A stretch of 64,000 nt of DNA from Sphingobium trunci (GCF_022664535.1 NZ_JAKUJY010000015.1:49307-113306), one strand, 5' to 3'; shown: positions 20,941-30,888, numbered from the stretch's first letter. Program-made: numbers and translations. Notes: generated by a model from the sequence alone, not told the origin.

Positions 20941-20970
20941 TCAAAACGCTCTGCCGCCATAGAACCGATA

Positions 20971-21894
20971 TCAGACGGGAGCTGGTGAAGGGTGAAGTAT
21001 CACGGCGCTGTTACCCAACTCGATACGCGCGCCTGGATAGACCGCCTGTACCAGGGGGAACGTTTGCTTCAGCTTCGCCTTAACCCTGCGTTTTTCGGCG
21101 AACGCCGATGACCAGTTGGCGCACAGGGCCTCCCACGAAAGGGTTTGCGGTGCGCGCAGTGTCGGCAAGATGGCGGCCAGCCAGGTGTACACGTCCATCG
21201 CCCAACAATTGTCGTTGATCTGAAAGATCGCCAGCCAGTCTAACGCGACCCGGTTTTCTATCAGCCAGTCCGAGAGGCCTGGGTTGAAACTGGCCCGGTC
21301 TGGAAAGCCGAGCCGATCTAGGCGCGCACGGTCGAACGGGGGGTGCAGGGCGCCGTCCGGCTCGTCATAATGAAGGGCATCGACCATTGGCCCGGCGAAG
21401 ATCCCGCGCCAATTTGCGCCATCCGGCTCTCGGTAAGCGATGGTGAGGTAGCTGTCGCCTATGCGATGCGCCTGGTTGGACATCTGTCGATAGGTCATTC
21501 CTCCAACGGCGATATTCATGCATTGTAGCCATTCGTGCATCGATCCCACGCCGTACACTGTAGCCGAATGCCTTTGTACTATCAGGTCCGTCCAATAGGT
21601 CAGAATATTGCGCGCTTTCGCTCCGAAGGGCAATCCCTCCTGAGACCCTGACCGCAACGTGAATTTCAAGTCGCCGATCTGCCTTTCAAAGACGGCCAAG
21701 GCTCCCGGATCGCGATAAGGCATGCAAACGTTGAGCAGGCTGCCGTAGATTCGGCGCAGTGGATCCGTGCCCGCTTGCGCCAGCACCGCAGCCGCATCGA
21801 TGGCATTGCGTTCCAGTGCGCTCGCCGCCCGATGGCGCGCGCCTGCCACACCAAATTGCTCGATCGCCTCTCGTGCGTCGAATGCCATCTGCAC
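20971..21894 (-). CDS. repA: RepA_C-type plasmid replication initiator
   Basis: This 307-residue protein resembles plasmid RepA initiators with the RepA_C domain. Diagnostic points are GLPFGAKARNILTYW near residue 90, a FDRARLDRLG...LSDWLIENRVALDW segment, the highly typical MDVYTWLAAILPTL helix, and the closing PLVQAVYPGAR and ILHPSPAPV strands. It would bind the origin and recruit the replication machinery. The start is GTG 21894 or ATG 21888, with GAGG just upstream. No clear iterons and no parA are adjacent; an IS5 scar follows its stop and a P450 starts upstream. It may be the replicon's own initiator or one left by plasmid cointegration. Confidence 0.75.
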   Translation of the reverse strand: MQMAFDAREAIEQFGVAGARHRAASALERNAIDAAAVLAQAGTDPLRRIYGSLLNVCMPYRDPGALAVFERQIGDLKFTLRSGSQEGLPFGAKARNILTYWTDLIVQRHSATVYGVGSMHEWLQCMNIAVGGMTYRQMSNQAHRIGDSYLTIAYREPDGANWRGIFAGPMVDALHYDEPDGALHPPFDRARLDRLGFPDRASFNPGLSDWLIENRVALDWLAIFQINDNCWAMDVYTWLAAILPTLRAPQTLSWEALCANWSSAFAEKRRVKAKLKQTFPLVQAVYPGARIELGNSAVILHPSPAPV

Positions 21895-22020
21895 AGTGCC
21901 TCAAAATTCCAAGTGGTCGGTCTGCGATAGACACGCTTATGGTCACTTCAAAGACCCTCGCACGTCTTGTCGCCTTCCCTTGGGGATTGGTCAAGACGCG
22001 AGAAGCAAATGGAGAGCATC

Positions 22021-23328
22021 ATGGCGGACTATGATTCCGGCGACCTCGAAGCAGAAGTTCTGGCGCGGAATTTTGACCATCACTCGCCTGAGTATGCCGC
22101 AAAGAGCTGGGAAATCAACAAGGCCTTGCGGAACAAGTGCCCTGTCGCGCACAGTGAAAAGCACGGTGGCTTCTGGGTTGCAACCACTCATGCCGACGTG
22201 ACGCGGATCGCCATGGATGATGACACCTTCTCATCCGACCATGACCCGGGCGGCGAGCGGCGAGGGCCCGGCTTCACCGGCATTCTTTTTCCCGAGAAGG
22301 GCCCGTTTCGCCAGATCCCCATCGAAATGGATCCGCCGGAATCGACCTCCTACAAAAGACTCATCATGCACGAATTCACGCCCGGTGCGGTTTCCAAGCT
22401 GCGCCCGCTCGTGACATCTTTCGTGAATGCCTGTCTCGATCGCGTGATCGAAAGCGGTGAAATGGACATCATTCGTGATCTCGCCAGCCCGGTGCCGGCG
22501 CTGATCGCCGCCAGTTTCTTGGGCCTGCCGATCGCGGATTGGCGCAAATATGCCGCGCCCACCCACATGATGATCTACGCCGTAGTGGGAACTCCGGAAT
22601 GGCAGAAGGGGTATGAGGGGATCGTCTGGATCAACGGTGAGTTGCAGCGCCTGATCGAGGAGCGCCGCAGGAATCCTAAGGACGACGTCATCTCTCGTTT
22701 GTGCAACGCGGAAATCGACGGTGTGCCCGTTCCAGACGCGAACCTAGTCAATATGTTCTCTCTTATCATTCAGGGCGGTTTCGACACAACCGGCGCGCTG
22801 ATCGCGGGCGCCATGTCTTGGTTGTCGGATCACCCCGAAGAACGGCAGAAGCTGATCGAAGATCGTTCGCTGTTGCGTAACGCGGGTGAGGAGTTCCTGC
22901 GCTACATCACGCCCACCCAGCTTCTGTCGCGTACCGTCACACGCGAAGTGGAAGTCAACGGCGAAGCTCTCAAGCCTGGTGATCATATTCTGGTAAGCTG
23001 GGCTTCGGCCAATCAGGACGAATCCGTTTACGAATGCCCTGAACAGGTGCGATTTGACCGTAAGAAAAACAATCATTATGCGTTCGGCGTGGGGCACCAC
23101 ACCTGCATGGGCGCCGCAATCGTGCGCATGCAGTGGCCGATCGTGATGGGCGCGATCCTGGACCGTATTCCCGATTTCAAAGTAGACCATGAACGCACGG
23201 TGCCCTACACGTCCAAGGGCGTGGTCAACGGCTACATATCGATGCGAGCGACCTTCACGCCAGGCAAGAAGGTCGGCGGTCTGGAAGAACTGGAGGATAT
23301 CATCGGCGTGAGTTATAACGGCGCCTGA
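22021..23328 (+). CDS. Cytochrome P450
   Basis: This 435-residue P450 has the I-helix IIQGGFDTTGAL, the K-helix EEFLRYI (ExxR) and the heme loop FGVGHHTCMG with axial Cys near residue 362. RBS GGAG (22011-22014) supports ATG 22021, though ATG 22009 is also in frame. It precedes copy 1 of the EthD/cupin repeat; copy 2 precedes a ferredoxin. P450, EthD-type protein and ferredoxin occur together in ether-cleaving systems (ethRABCD), so this P450 may be served by the ferredoxin at 46168. Substrate unknown. Confidence 0.92.
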   Translation: MADYDSGDLEAEVLARNFDHHSPEYAAKSWEINKALRNKCPVAHSEKHGGFWVATTHADVTRIAMDDDTFSSDHDPGGERRGPGFTGILFPEKGPFRQIPIEMDPPESTSYKRLIMHEFTPGAVSKLRPLVTSFVNACLDRVIESGEMDIIRDLASPVPALIAASFLGLPIADWRKYAAPTHMMIYAVVGTPEWQKGYEGIVWINGELQRLIEERRRNPKDDVISRLCNAEIDGVPVPDANLVNMFSLIIQGGFDTTGALIAGAMSWLSDHPEERQKLIEDRSLLRNAGEEFLRYITPTQLLSRTVTREVEVNGEALKPGDHILVSWASANQDESVYECPEQVRFDRKKNNHYAFGVGHHTCMGAAIVRMQWPIVMGAILDRIPDFKVDHERTVPYTSKGVVNGYISMRATFTPGKKVGGLEELEDIIGVSYNGA

Positions 23329-23639
23329 TCACCAAGGTATCAACAAGGCGGGCATGAGAGGCTGCGGATTGCGACATTGCGCTACGCAGGAATGGAAGCC
23401 TGGCAAAGCGGTTTACGCCTCCTGAGGTGAACTTCCGCAGGGTCAGCGAGCCGCGGTTGCAGCGCGCAATGGTAAGGCGCGGGAAGGTATCGTCGTACCG
23501 GCTGCCGCGATGAAACCTGCCCCTGCTAGCCGCGCTTCGTTGCAGGAACTACAGCCACGTCGCGAGGCTTGCTATTTGGATGGTTAGCATCGTTCTATTT
23601 TCGATCCTATCCACGTCTGTCCTGCCGTAGAACATTATG
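23329..23639. other. Intergenic stretch, no gene seen
   Basis: About 310 bp between the P450 stop and the left edge of the long direct repeat. Short frames only; I recognise no gene or clear hairpin. Confidence 0.5.
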
Positions 23640-23700
23640 GGCACGACGGCTTGAACCTGTACCCGCCGAACAACAAGTGATCATGGAGAGGTGAAGTATA

Positions 23701-24417
23701 GTGCGCCAAAAGCTTAAGCTTCTGCTAAGTTTGACCGATGTGCAGGCGGAAGGACGTCTGGCTGAGAAGCTCCAGACCGAGACGGATCGCCTCGCTGCGG
23801 AATTCCCGCACAAGCTGGACCAGTCCTGGGCTTTCCGCGTTCGGGACCCGGAGCTCGAGGCGGCCGCTGCAGGCGCCTTCCATTATGGCGTGCCCTTCGA
23901 CGCCATATTGGAAATCTTCCGCGAGGACGGCGGCGATCTCAGCGGACTGGTTCCGCTGCTTGGCGGATTTGCGGAGCGGCTGGGTGATACGATCCGGCCG
24001 GCAGCCTCAGCGGCGCTGGTCGCAACCGAGCATGTCATAATGCCGGGGTTCGGCTCTTTGCTGATCGTGATCGCAAATCGACGCCTGCCGAAGTTCGATC
24101 ACGAGGAGTTCGTCAAGTACTGGCACGGTCACCACGGGCCGTTCGCGGAGTCGATTCAGCCGGAGGGGCTGGGGTTCGGCTATCGGCAGGCTCACGCCGA
24201 TATGGCGCTGTCGGCTCAGTTCGCGCGAGAGGCCGGGCTCGGCATCTCCGATTTCGACGGGGCGGCCGAGACCTATTGGATTGATGCCGACCGGCTTCGT
24301 AATCTGATGGGGACGAAGGAACTGGTCGATCAAACGACAGCCGACGAGCGGAATTTCGTCGATCATGCGCGCTGTGTGACCAGCCTTTTCGACATTGCAT
24401 CATGGAGCACGCGCTAG
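23701..24417 (+). CDS. EthD-domain protein (copy 1)
   Basis: This 238-residue protein has an EthD-like ferredoxin-fold domain in its second half (about 118-215): LPKFDHEEFVKYWHGHHGPF is the characteristic EthD/DUF-type motif with conserved His residues. The N-terminal half resembles a second, degenerate dimeric alpha-beta barrel. EthD proteins accompany P450 or other oxidation systems and are needed for activity in ether degradation, by an unknown mechanism. It starts with GTG after GGAGAGGTG. It is identical to the gene at 44208 and follows a P450. Confidence 0.8.
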   Translation: MRQKLKLLLSLTDVQAEGRLAEKLQTETDRLAAEFPHKLDQSWAFRVRDPELEAAAAGAFHYGVPFDAILEIFREDGGDLSGLVPLLGGFAERLGDTIRPAASAALVATEHVIMPGFGSLLIVIANRRLPKFDHEEFVKYWHGHHGPFAESIQPEGLGFGYRQAHADMALSAQFAREAGLGISDFDGAAETYWIDADRLRNLMGTKELVDQTTADERNFVDHARCVTSLFDIASWSTR

Positions 24418-24498
24418 GAGCCTGCTCCGCGCGGACTGGCGGTAATTGCTTGCGGTCGCCGCTTTGCCGGTAGGCGGCCAGGATTTGGAGGATACGCA

Positions 24499-25494
24499 AT
24501 GTTCAGAGGATACGCTGGTCTGTCTCTCGACGGAGACCACCTGGATCTTTCGTACCGCGATCGCGATGCCTGGCCCGACATGACCCCCAAGGGTTCGGTG
24601 AAGAGTTTCGCCTTCGACATCGGCGATCCGGAAGCGGGGCCGACCGTTCTGCTCGGCCTGATGACCAAGGTCGAGGGCGAGGATCTGGACTGGAAGCACT
24701 CTGTCGATCCGGTCCATCATCACGGCACCGACCAATTTCGCATGGTGGCCGGGGGCGAATGGACGGTGGCTGGCAAATCCATGCCGGCGGGAACCTATGG
24801 GTTCCAGGAGGCCGGCTGGGTCTACCAGGAGCATCCGGTGCACGGCGGTCCGGTATGGACGCTGCTGATAATGGGGGATCGCCGCGGTTCCCGTTCCATC
24901 CTCAGATTCAAGAAGGATATGGCGACCGTCATCGACGGCGGCGAGGTCGGCGAGGCCTTCGGACAGCCGGTAGAGGGGGAGCCCTATCCCCACCCGGCAG
25001 GCGACAAGGGCATCGCCGCGGTGGCGACGACGCTGGGTCCATGCGAGCGCGGCTATTTGTCCGGCCAGGTGGGGGACCTGGGCAGGAACGGGAAGCCCGA
25101 AACGATGACCGGGATTCTGGGAGATGCGACGGTCGGACCCGCGGTGCACGTGCTGAACACCAAGGCGAACCAGACGATCATCCCGGCTTGCGTCTATCCG
25201 ACCGAGCTGGTGCTGCTGGTTGTCGGCGGCGCTTGCCGGGTGGGCGATGTGGAATATTCGGCCGGCGACATGCGCGTTCAGCGAGCCGATGTCGCCTTGG
25301 ACACGGTGGTCGCCGGGCCCGACGGGGCCGAAGTGCTTGTAGTCGTCGGCGACCGACGCGCTCAGCCGAAGCTTGCGTCGGCGGTCGCCGCGCCGGCCTG
25401 GATGGGCGATGTCCAACGCGTGCTCAGCGCCCTCGATCCGGTCCCCGGCGGGATTAAGGGCCATCGGCTTCGCGCGGGCCTCGCCAACGCATGA
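24499..25494 (+). CDS. Cupin-like protein of unknown function (copy 1)
   Basis: This 331-residue protein appears to be a two-domain cupin. The first half has DPVHHHGTDQFRMV followed by AGGEWTV, PAGTYGFQEAGW and QEHPVHGGPVWT, a plausible metal site; the second half has VYPTELVLLVVGGACRVG and YSAGDMRVQRADVALDTV without the His cluster. No signal peptide. It lies 81 bp after the EthD gene in a two-gene unit with a GGAGG site before ATG. The enzymatic role is unknown; a dioxygenase, isomerase or ligand-binding role is possible. Identical copy at 45006. Confidence 0.7.
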   Translation: MFRGYAGLSLDGDHLDLSYRDRDAWPDMTPKGSVKSFAFDIGDPEAGPTVLLGLMTKVEGEDLDWKHSVDPVHHHGTDQFRMVAGGEWTVAGKSMPAGTYGFQEAGWVYQEHPVHGGPVWTLLIMGDRRGSRSILRFKKDMATVIDGGEVGEAFGQPVEGEPYPHPAGDKGIAAVATTLGPCERGYLSGQVGDLGRNGKPETMTGILGDATVGPAVHVLNTKANQTIIPACVYPTELVLLVVGGACRVGDVEYSAGDMRVQRADVALDTVVAGPDGAEVLVVVGDRRAQPKLASAVAAPAWMGDVQRVLSALDPVPGGIKGHRLRAGLANA

Positions 25495-25842
25495 GAGCAT
25501 CATTCCTCACAGGCCATCGTCGCCCTGTGTCGAACCATGCCATGGGCGGTGCCGAACGAAAACGACACCCTCTCCATCTCCAGCATCTCCATTCGGCGAT
25601 GGCCGCGGCAATGAAGGGGACTGGAAGGTCGTCGGCTTCGGCAGCCAACGTCTAAATTTGGTTAGGCACGTTGCCGCAGGCATCCTCTCCTCGATAAGCC
25701 TTCATCAGGAGCGAACCCATCCGGCGGAACTTTCAATTTCCCACAAGTGGTCACGCATCGGATTCGCGTTGGCGCATAGGGATTGAGGCCGTTGAGTCCA
25801 TGGTGGTACCTGCTTGAGCAGGAATCTGAGGGGGAACGTGCA

Positions 25843-26196
25843 ATGGCGAACGACCATGATAATTGCGGCTCGTGGATCGACGGCGAAATAGAGAATCCGG
25901 GTTCGGAGACTCCCGCCTTGGTGACCGACTGCGCAAATTGATGGGTTGCCTGGATAGCGCAACAGGTCAGCCGCTTCCGCTAACCTGCGAAGATTGGGCA
26001 AACACCAAAGCGCCCTATCGCTTTTGCGAACAATTTGGTCAGCGAGGAGCAGATCCTGGCGGGCTATTTTCCAGGCAACAGACGCTGCGCCGTCAGTTGC
26101 GAGGGCGTCCTGCTGGTGCTGCGGGATACGACAGAATTCGGTTATCAGGATCGGCGCCGGATAGCATTGTTCACTCGACGGAGCTCGACCTCCTGA
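25843..26196 (+). pseudogene. IS4/Tn5-like transposase N-terminal remnant with two frameshifts
   Basis: Pieces in two frames join into a Tn5-like N-terminus: MANDHDNCGSWIDGEIE, then FGDSRLGDRLRKLMG, then EDWANTKAPYRF, then (shifted) FANNLVSEEQILAGYF and VLLVLRDTTEFGYQD, with the first catalytic Asp in the LRDTTE motif. Frameshifts fall near 25895 and 26027; the rest of the protein is missing. It lies 266 bp downstream of repeat copy 1. The 260-bp stretches on either side hold no gene I recognise. Confidence 0.7.
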
Positions 26197-26341
26197 AGGG
26201 CGGAAACCCATCTATCCAGCTCGGCTCAATCCTCGCAACCGAGCAACTTCTGGGAAATTGAAACCTTCACCTGAGGCTTGCGGACCACACAGAGCGGAGT
26301 GGCGCTCGGGTCTCGTTTGGGCCCGACCATAGGTTTTTTAG

Positions 26342-26412
26342 ATTGTACACTTCGGTTGCGAGTGTCTTATTTAATCGCGGTTGGGACTACTCGGCACGTG
26401 TCGAATGCGGCA
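26342..26412 (+). promoter_or_regulatory. Upstream element of the TonB receptor gene, shared with 44044-44116
   Basis: ATTGTACA is followed 47 bp later by ACTCGGCACGTGTCG and GCGG; in between lies an imperfect palindrome around CTTATTTAA. The same parts with nearly the same spacing occur upstream of repeat copy 2. It lies 50-120 bp before the receptor start, where a promoter or operator would be. Confidence 0.45.
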
Positions 26413-26462
26413 GTGTAAAATCATGCTCACCTTGACAGAGTGGGGCGATAAAGGAGGGGAAA

Positions 26463-28883
26463 ATGGCAGATTCATTAAGGCGCGCAGTTCTGTTCGGCGG
26501 GACGTGCCTCTTTGCACTGAATGCAACGTCCGGAATGGCGCAAGAGGTCGCTCCGGCTGTAGCGCCTTCCGCTGCCGCGAACGCGAGTTCTGATTCGGCG
26601 GCCGCAAGCCTGGGCGACATCATCGTCACGGCCCGTCGAAAGTCGGAAAGTTTGCAATCGGTGCCCGTTACTGTTTCTGCGTTTACCAGCGAGTCGATCA
26701 GGACGCAGGGGATTACGAACGCGAACGACCTCATGAAGGTCGCGCCGGGCATATTCACCGCGGGCGCCTCTTCGCCATTTAACACATTGTACTCCATCCG
26801 CGGGCAGTCGAAGCCCGTTGCAGGTAACAGTCCATCGGGCGTCGTGACCTATTTCGCTGAAGTTCCGCAGCCCACACGGGCAAGCGGCACCCAGCAATTT
26901 GATCTTGCCAACATCCAGGTTCTGAAAGGCCCTCAAGGCACGCTGTTCGGCCGCAACGTATTGGGTGGAGCGATCCTGCTCGAGCCTACTGCCCCTAGCC
27001 TCGACCGCGTCGAAGGGTATCTCCAGGCAACAGTCGGTAATTATGATGCGCACCAGCTGGAGGGCGCTCTCAATCTTCCGATCGTACAAGACAAGTTGGC
27101 CATTCGCCTTGCTGGAAATTACGCAAAGCGCGATGGCTTCGTGCGGAACTTGGGTGGTAACGGCAAAAGAGAGGCCAATCTGGACTCCAAAGGCATCCGT
27201 CTGTCGGTCCTTGCGGAACCGTTCGAGGGCCTCAAGAACACGACGATCCTGGATTATAGCCATGACGCCAATGATGGTCCCGGCGTCATCATGACGGGCT
27301 TGAATCCAAGTCTGTTTCCATTCTTTCCGGCTCCGATCGTTGACTTCCTCAAGGACCAGTTTGCGCTGCAGCAGGCTCGGGGCGTCCGTGTCACGGACAC
27401 GGGGGCGCTTGTACCAAGGGAAACCATCAAGCGTTGGGGGGTGGTCAATCGCACCGAATATCAATTCACGGATACGTTCTCGGTACTGAATATCTTCGGA
27501 TATCGAAACCAGGAATATCTATCCAGATCAACGCCGGACGGACTGCCGGCCATTCCGAATTTTCCCGTGCCCGGCGCCACTTTCGATCTGCTACACGCGG
27601 ACAACGCTTATGGAGTAGAGCAGTTATCGAACGAGCTTCAGCTTCGCCTGAAAATGTTTGATGGCAATGTCAACCTGCTCGTCGGGGGTTTTTACCTGCA
27701 TGATCGTCCGGTAGGACAGAACCGGGACGGCCTAACAATCTTCGGCGCCCCGTCCATTTCCTACAACTTCCTGACAAACACCAGCAAAGCGTTTTTTACA
27801 AACGCATCCATCAATCTCTCCTCCATGCTCGAAGGTCTATCGGTCGATTTGGGCTTTCGATATACTTGGGATAAACAGACGAATTGCGGCGCTTCCGGGG
27901 CGACGGGTGTCAGCGATCCAACCCTGCGCTACTCCGATTGCCTCAACAATTCAGCCAAGGTTGTATCACCTGCGCGATCGAGCGCGAAATCGAGCGCGCC
28001 GACCTGGACGATCGGCGTAAACTACCAAGCGACTCCTGATGCATTCTTCTATGTAGTGAGCCGACGGGGCTATCGCGCAGGTGGATTGAACAGTCCAAAA
28101 CTAGGTGTCGGATTGGCTCAATATCAGGGCTTCGGTCCCGAGACCGTGACCGATTTCGAAGGTGGTGCGAAGCTGAAATGGCGCGCAGGCGATGCACGAG
28201 GCGTGTTCAACGTTTCAGTCTTCACGCAAACGAACAACAAGGTGCAGACTCCGATCACCGGCTTAACTACCACACAGACACCTGGCGTCTGCCTTGGCAA
28301 TCCGCCGTCGCCGCCATGGATTGATGGCGACTGCGACCTGACGAACGATCCGGCGAACACCTTGTTGGTCTTTAATGTCGGCAAGACGCGGACTCAGGGC
28401 GTTGAGCTCGAAACCTCCGTCAATCTGTTTAGCCAGCTTGAACTCAGCCTGTCCGGATCATTCATGAAGCACAAGATCCTCGAAGTGGGGACACCACCAA
28501 TCGGGGCTGCGGTCGCCGATCCCAGGCAGGTTTTCTTCCAGTACGCTCCGAAAAAAGGCGTGAATATCGGTGCTGTCTACACGCCCAACTTCATCCCGGA
28601 GAGCGTCGGCGAACTTAGCCTAGGTGCGCGCTATTCGTGGTCGGACGACGTCCCGGCGGCGGCTGTCACACTGCCGGCACATCATAATCTCGATCTCCGG
28701 GCCGATTTGCGCAATATAGGAGGGCGGCCTGTTGACATCGCCTTCTTCGTGAAGAACGTGACCAAAGAAACCTATTTGAGCGCGACGTCGCTGAACGTAG
28801 GAACGCTGCCTTGGTTTTCAGGATTTTATAGTGATCCGAGAACGTTTGGCGTGGAACTTCGTTATCGGTTTGGCAATCGTTGA
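26463..28883 (+). CDS. TonB-dependent outer-membrane receptor
   Basis: This 806-residue protein has a signal peptide (cleavage near TSGMAQ, residue 27), a TonB box-like GDIIVTARR, a plug domain (about 50-170) with VPVTVSAFT, ANIQVLKGPQGTLFGRNVLGG, and a long beta-barrel ending TFGVELRYRFGNR with the terminal aromatic motif. It imports a hydrophobic or large substrate across the outer membrane using TonB energy, as is common in sphingomonad catabolic clusters. A strong RBS (AGGAGGGG, 26451-26458) precedes ATG. It lies between the P450/EthD/cupin unit and another P450, so it may take up their substrate. Confidence 0.93.
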   Translation: MADSLRRAVLFGGTCLFALNATSGMAQEVAPAVAPSAAANASSDSAAASLGDIIVTARRKSESLQSVPVTVSAFTSESIRTQGITNANDLMKVAPGIFTAGASSPFNTLYSIRGQSKPVAGNSPSGVVTYFAEVPQPTRASGTQQFDLANIQVLKGPQGTLFGRNVLGGAILLEPTAPSLDRVEGYLQATVGNYDAHQLEGALNLPIVQDKLAIRLAGNYAKRDGFVRNLGGNGKREANLDSKGIRLSVLAEPFEGLKNTTILDYSHDANDGPGVIMTGLNPSLFPFFPAPIVDFLKDQFALQQARGVRVTDTGALVPRETIKRWGVVNRTEYQFTDTFSVLNIFGYRNQEYLSRSTPDGLPAIPNFPVPGATFDLLHADNAYGVEQLSNELQLRLKMFDGNVNLLVGGFYLHDRPVGQNRDGLTIFGAPSISYNFLTNTSKAFFTNASINLSSMLEGLSVDLGFRYTWDKQTNCGASGATGVSDPTLRYSDCLNNSAKVVSPARSSAKSSAPTWTIGVNYQATPDAFFYVVSRRGYRAGGLNSPKLGVGLAQYQGFGPETVTDFEGGAKLKWRAGDARGVFNVSVFTQTNNKVQTPITGLTTTQTPGVCLGNPPSPPWIDGDCDLTNDPANTLLVFNVGKTRTQGVELETSVNLFSQLELSLSGSFMKHKILEVGTPPIGAAVADPRQVFFQYAPKKGVNIGAVYTPNFIPESVGELSLGARYSWSDDVPAAAVTLPAHHNLDLRADLRNIGGRPVDIAFFVKNVTKETYLSATSLNVGTLPWFSGFYSDPRTFGVELRYRFGNR

Positions 28884-28894
28884 CGGCACGACAA

Positions 28895-28937
28895 GGGCTT
28901 CATAGTATATCGCGCAAGCGCAATTGCCATGAAGCCC
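28895..28937 (+). terminator. Hairpin just downstream of the TonB receptor gene
   Basis: GGGCTTCAT (28895-28903) and ATGAAGCCC (28929-28937) form a perfect 9-bp stem 12 bp after the receptor stop. The loop is long (25 nt) and no T-run follows, so termination is only possible, not clear. Confidence 0.4.
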
Positions 28938-29492
28938 TGGGGCGGGACGACCGCAAAAACGGCTGAGAAGATATCGCCTAGGAGGCTTCGGTGGCGTTAT
29001 TGCTAGATCGGCTGACAATTACGAACACTTTATCGAGTATCGGCCGGGTTTCTGCGAGGGCATCCCTTAAAAGGGGGAGCTTCTGGCATTGAAGGTACCG
29101 ATGCGGCTGGAACCGGTTCATTGGATGCCGATGGCCAACCTATTGTGTTAGATCATACAGCAGAGTCGAGGTGGAGCCGAGAGTGTTGATGCCCTACACC
29201 ATAGATGGGTTCGATAGCAGGCGTGTCCCGTTTCAAAATGTGCGGGATTTTCGTCATACACGACGTACCGCCAGAAAGCGCTTCCGGAATTCCACCGTGG
29301 AACCCTCATACATTCGGTCGGCATCAGTGCGGTGGTTATTTGACTTCGCACCTTGTGACTTTCCGGGGTATGCGGCGCTATCCCGTATTCTGTCCCGGCG
29401 CGCACCCATGAAATGCGGATCTTGGGATGTCGCATGGACTGTGCAAGATACTACATGTTCTTTCTACGAAATTCCAGTTGCGAGGCGCCGTC
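28938..29492. other. Intergenic stretch upstream of the third P450
   Basis: About 555 bp between the receptor hairpin and the P450 start. Frames on both strands are short and unlike known proteins. The promoter of the P450 presumably lies in its last part. Confidence 0.45.
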
Positions 29493-30752
29493 ATGAACGA
29501 TTTCAATAAAATTCGCGCTTTTGATTATAGCGATTTCGATTCTTCTAATATTATAGATATCGATCTCGACGGAGAATATTTCCGCTCAAACTGGGAAAAT
29601 ATTCTTGCAGATTGGGCAACGCGACCTCCCATCTATATAACTACAGATGGCGTCCCCCAATTTGTTTTTTGCGCTCGGCATAGGGACAATCTAGAGGTCT
29701 ATCTCAACCGAGATGGATTGTTTACGACCGACATCCCGAAGGTACCGGGATATGAACGGTTCGATTTCTTTTATGGGAAGACCAATGTCGGGATGATCGA
29801 CGGCGCAGAGCACCGCCGTATCCGCAGATTGCTTGATCCGTCCTTCAGTGCCGCGATGGTGAAAAGCTCAGTGGAGCTGATTGACCAGAGTATCGATGGA
29901 CTGCTCGACAAGCTCGCTAGCAAGGGATCGGTCGTCGACGTGATGTCGGACTTCAGCGTGCATCTCGTCGATGCCATCCTTTTGGAGGGCATGTTGAAGA
30001 TCAAGGATGAGCAGCGCCGGGCATTTGCACGCATGGCTGCAACCTTTCATCTCGTCGCATCGATTCCACCTGGCGGGGAATACCCCCGTGAATATATCGA
30101 CGGCTTTGAGGCTGCTGTCGACGCCGTTTCGGCGCTGGTCGATGAGCGACGGAATAAACCAGGCAACGACATGATCAGCGTCATGGTGCAGGCGAGAGAT
30201 CAGGGTGATCAGTTGACCAATGACGAGCTCATCTACAATTTGTTTGCGATTTTTGCAGGCGGATTGACCACTACGTCGATCAGCACTGCCTGCGCTTTGC
30301 TTAATCTGGCTAGGCATCCTGATCAGTTGCAGATCTTACAGGATGACATGGATTTGTTGCCGATGGCCATCGAGGAATGCCTGCGGATCCACGCCCCCGG
30401 CTATCTTTCGTTTCCGCGTTTCGCCAGGCAGGATCTAACTATTGGGGGAACGCCCGTTTATGCGGGTGCAGTCATCGGTGTCTCCCCACAGGCGGCAAAT
30501 TACGATCCGGTCGTATTTCCGGATCCGCTCAGATTTGACGTAAGGCGAAATCCCAAGAACATTATGACGTTTGGGACCGGCATTCATAATTGCGTAGGCT
30601 CAAGACTAGCGAGATTCGTTATCCAAGCAAGCCTTCGAAAGTTTATGGAGCGATTTCCTAAGTTTCGTCTGGAGGACCGTAATTACAGGCCGAAATATAT
30701 CGGGCAGAGAGGCGAGCTATTGCCGGTCTCCATACCTATGCGGATCGATTGA
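29493..30752 (+). CDS. Cytochrome P450
   Basis: This 419-residue P450 has the I-helix IFAGGLTTTSIS, K-helix EECLRIH (ExxR) and heme loop FGTGIHNCVG with axial Cys near residue 367. The start at ATG 29493 follows a GAGGCG site and fits the family start; the upstream in-frame ATG 29427 adds an unrelated leader. The gene is visibly AT-richer than its neighbours (for example around 29520-29600), suggesting a separate origin. It is closely followed by an IS5 scar, so any partner gene may be lost. Substrate unknown. Confidence 0.92.
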   Translation: MNDFNKIRAFDYSDFDSSNIIDIDLDGEYFRSNWENILADWATRPPIYITTDGVPQFVFCARHRDNLEVYLNRDGLFTTDIPKVPGYERFDFFYGKTNVGMIDGAEHRRIRRLLDPSFSAAMVKSSVELIDQSIDGLLDKLASKGSVVDVMSDFSVHLVDAILLEGMLKIKDEQRRAFARMAATFHLVASIPPGGEYPREYIDGFEAAVDAVSALVDERRNKPGNDMISVMVQARDQGDQLTNDELIYNLFAIFAGGLTTTSISTACALLNLARHPDQLQILQDDMDLLPMAIEECLRIHAPGYLSFPRFARQDLTIGGTPVYAGAVIGVSPQAANYDPVVFPDPLRFDVRRNPKNIMTFGTGIHNCVGSRLARFVIQASLRKFMERFPKFRLEDRNYRPKYIGQRGELLPVSIPMRID

Positions 30753-30888
30753 TTGTATTGAACCTTCACCGTTCGATCGGTGTCTAAAAGAGAATGCGGG
30801 GACTCTTTTCTGGTCCCCAACCCAATTGTCATATTGATAATTGGCCGCCTCTTTGATTCAGGGGCTTCCGCGCAAAGGAGGCCCCCAA

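Larger units (their letters stand above)
23640..25576 (+). repeat. 1,937-bp direct repeat, copy 1
   Basis: This segment recurs in the same orientation at 44147-46083 with a constant offset of 20,507 bp. It carries the 5' region, EthD-domain gene and cupin-like gene plus about 80 bp downstream. Translations of both genes in all frames are the same in the two copies, so the DNA is identical or nearly so. No transposase or inverted-repeat ends mark the edges. Confidence 0.95.

Noticed and set aside
22009..23328. Naming the P450 as a bisphenol A hydroxylase (bisd) or ether hydroxylase (eth)
   Set aside because: Gene order only partly fits and sequence motifs are generic; substrate cannot be assigned by eye.
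24400..25503. 367-codon minus-strand frame opposite the cupin gene, present in both repeat copies
   Set aside because: Mirror frame of a GC-rich gene; Arg/His/Gly-rich composition and no motif. Its duplication follows from the DNA repeat.
26475..27464. 329-codon minus-strand frame opposite the TonB receptor
   Set aside because: Antisense of a certain receptor gene with no protein motif.
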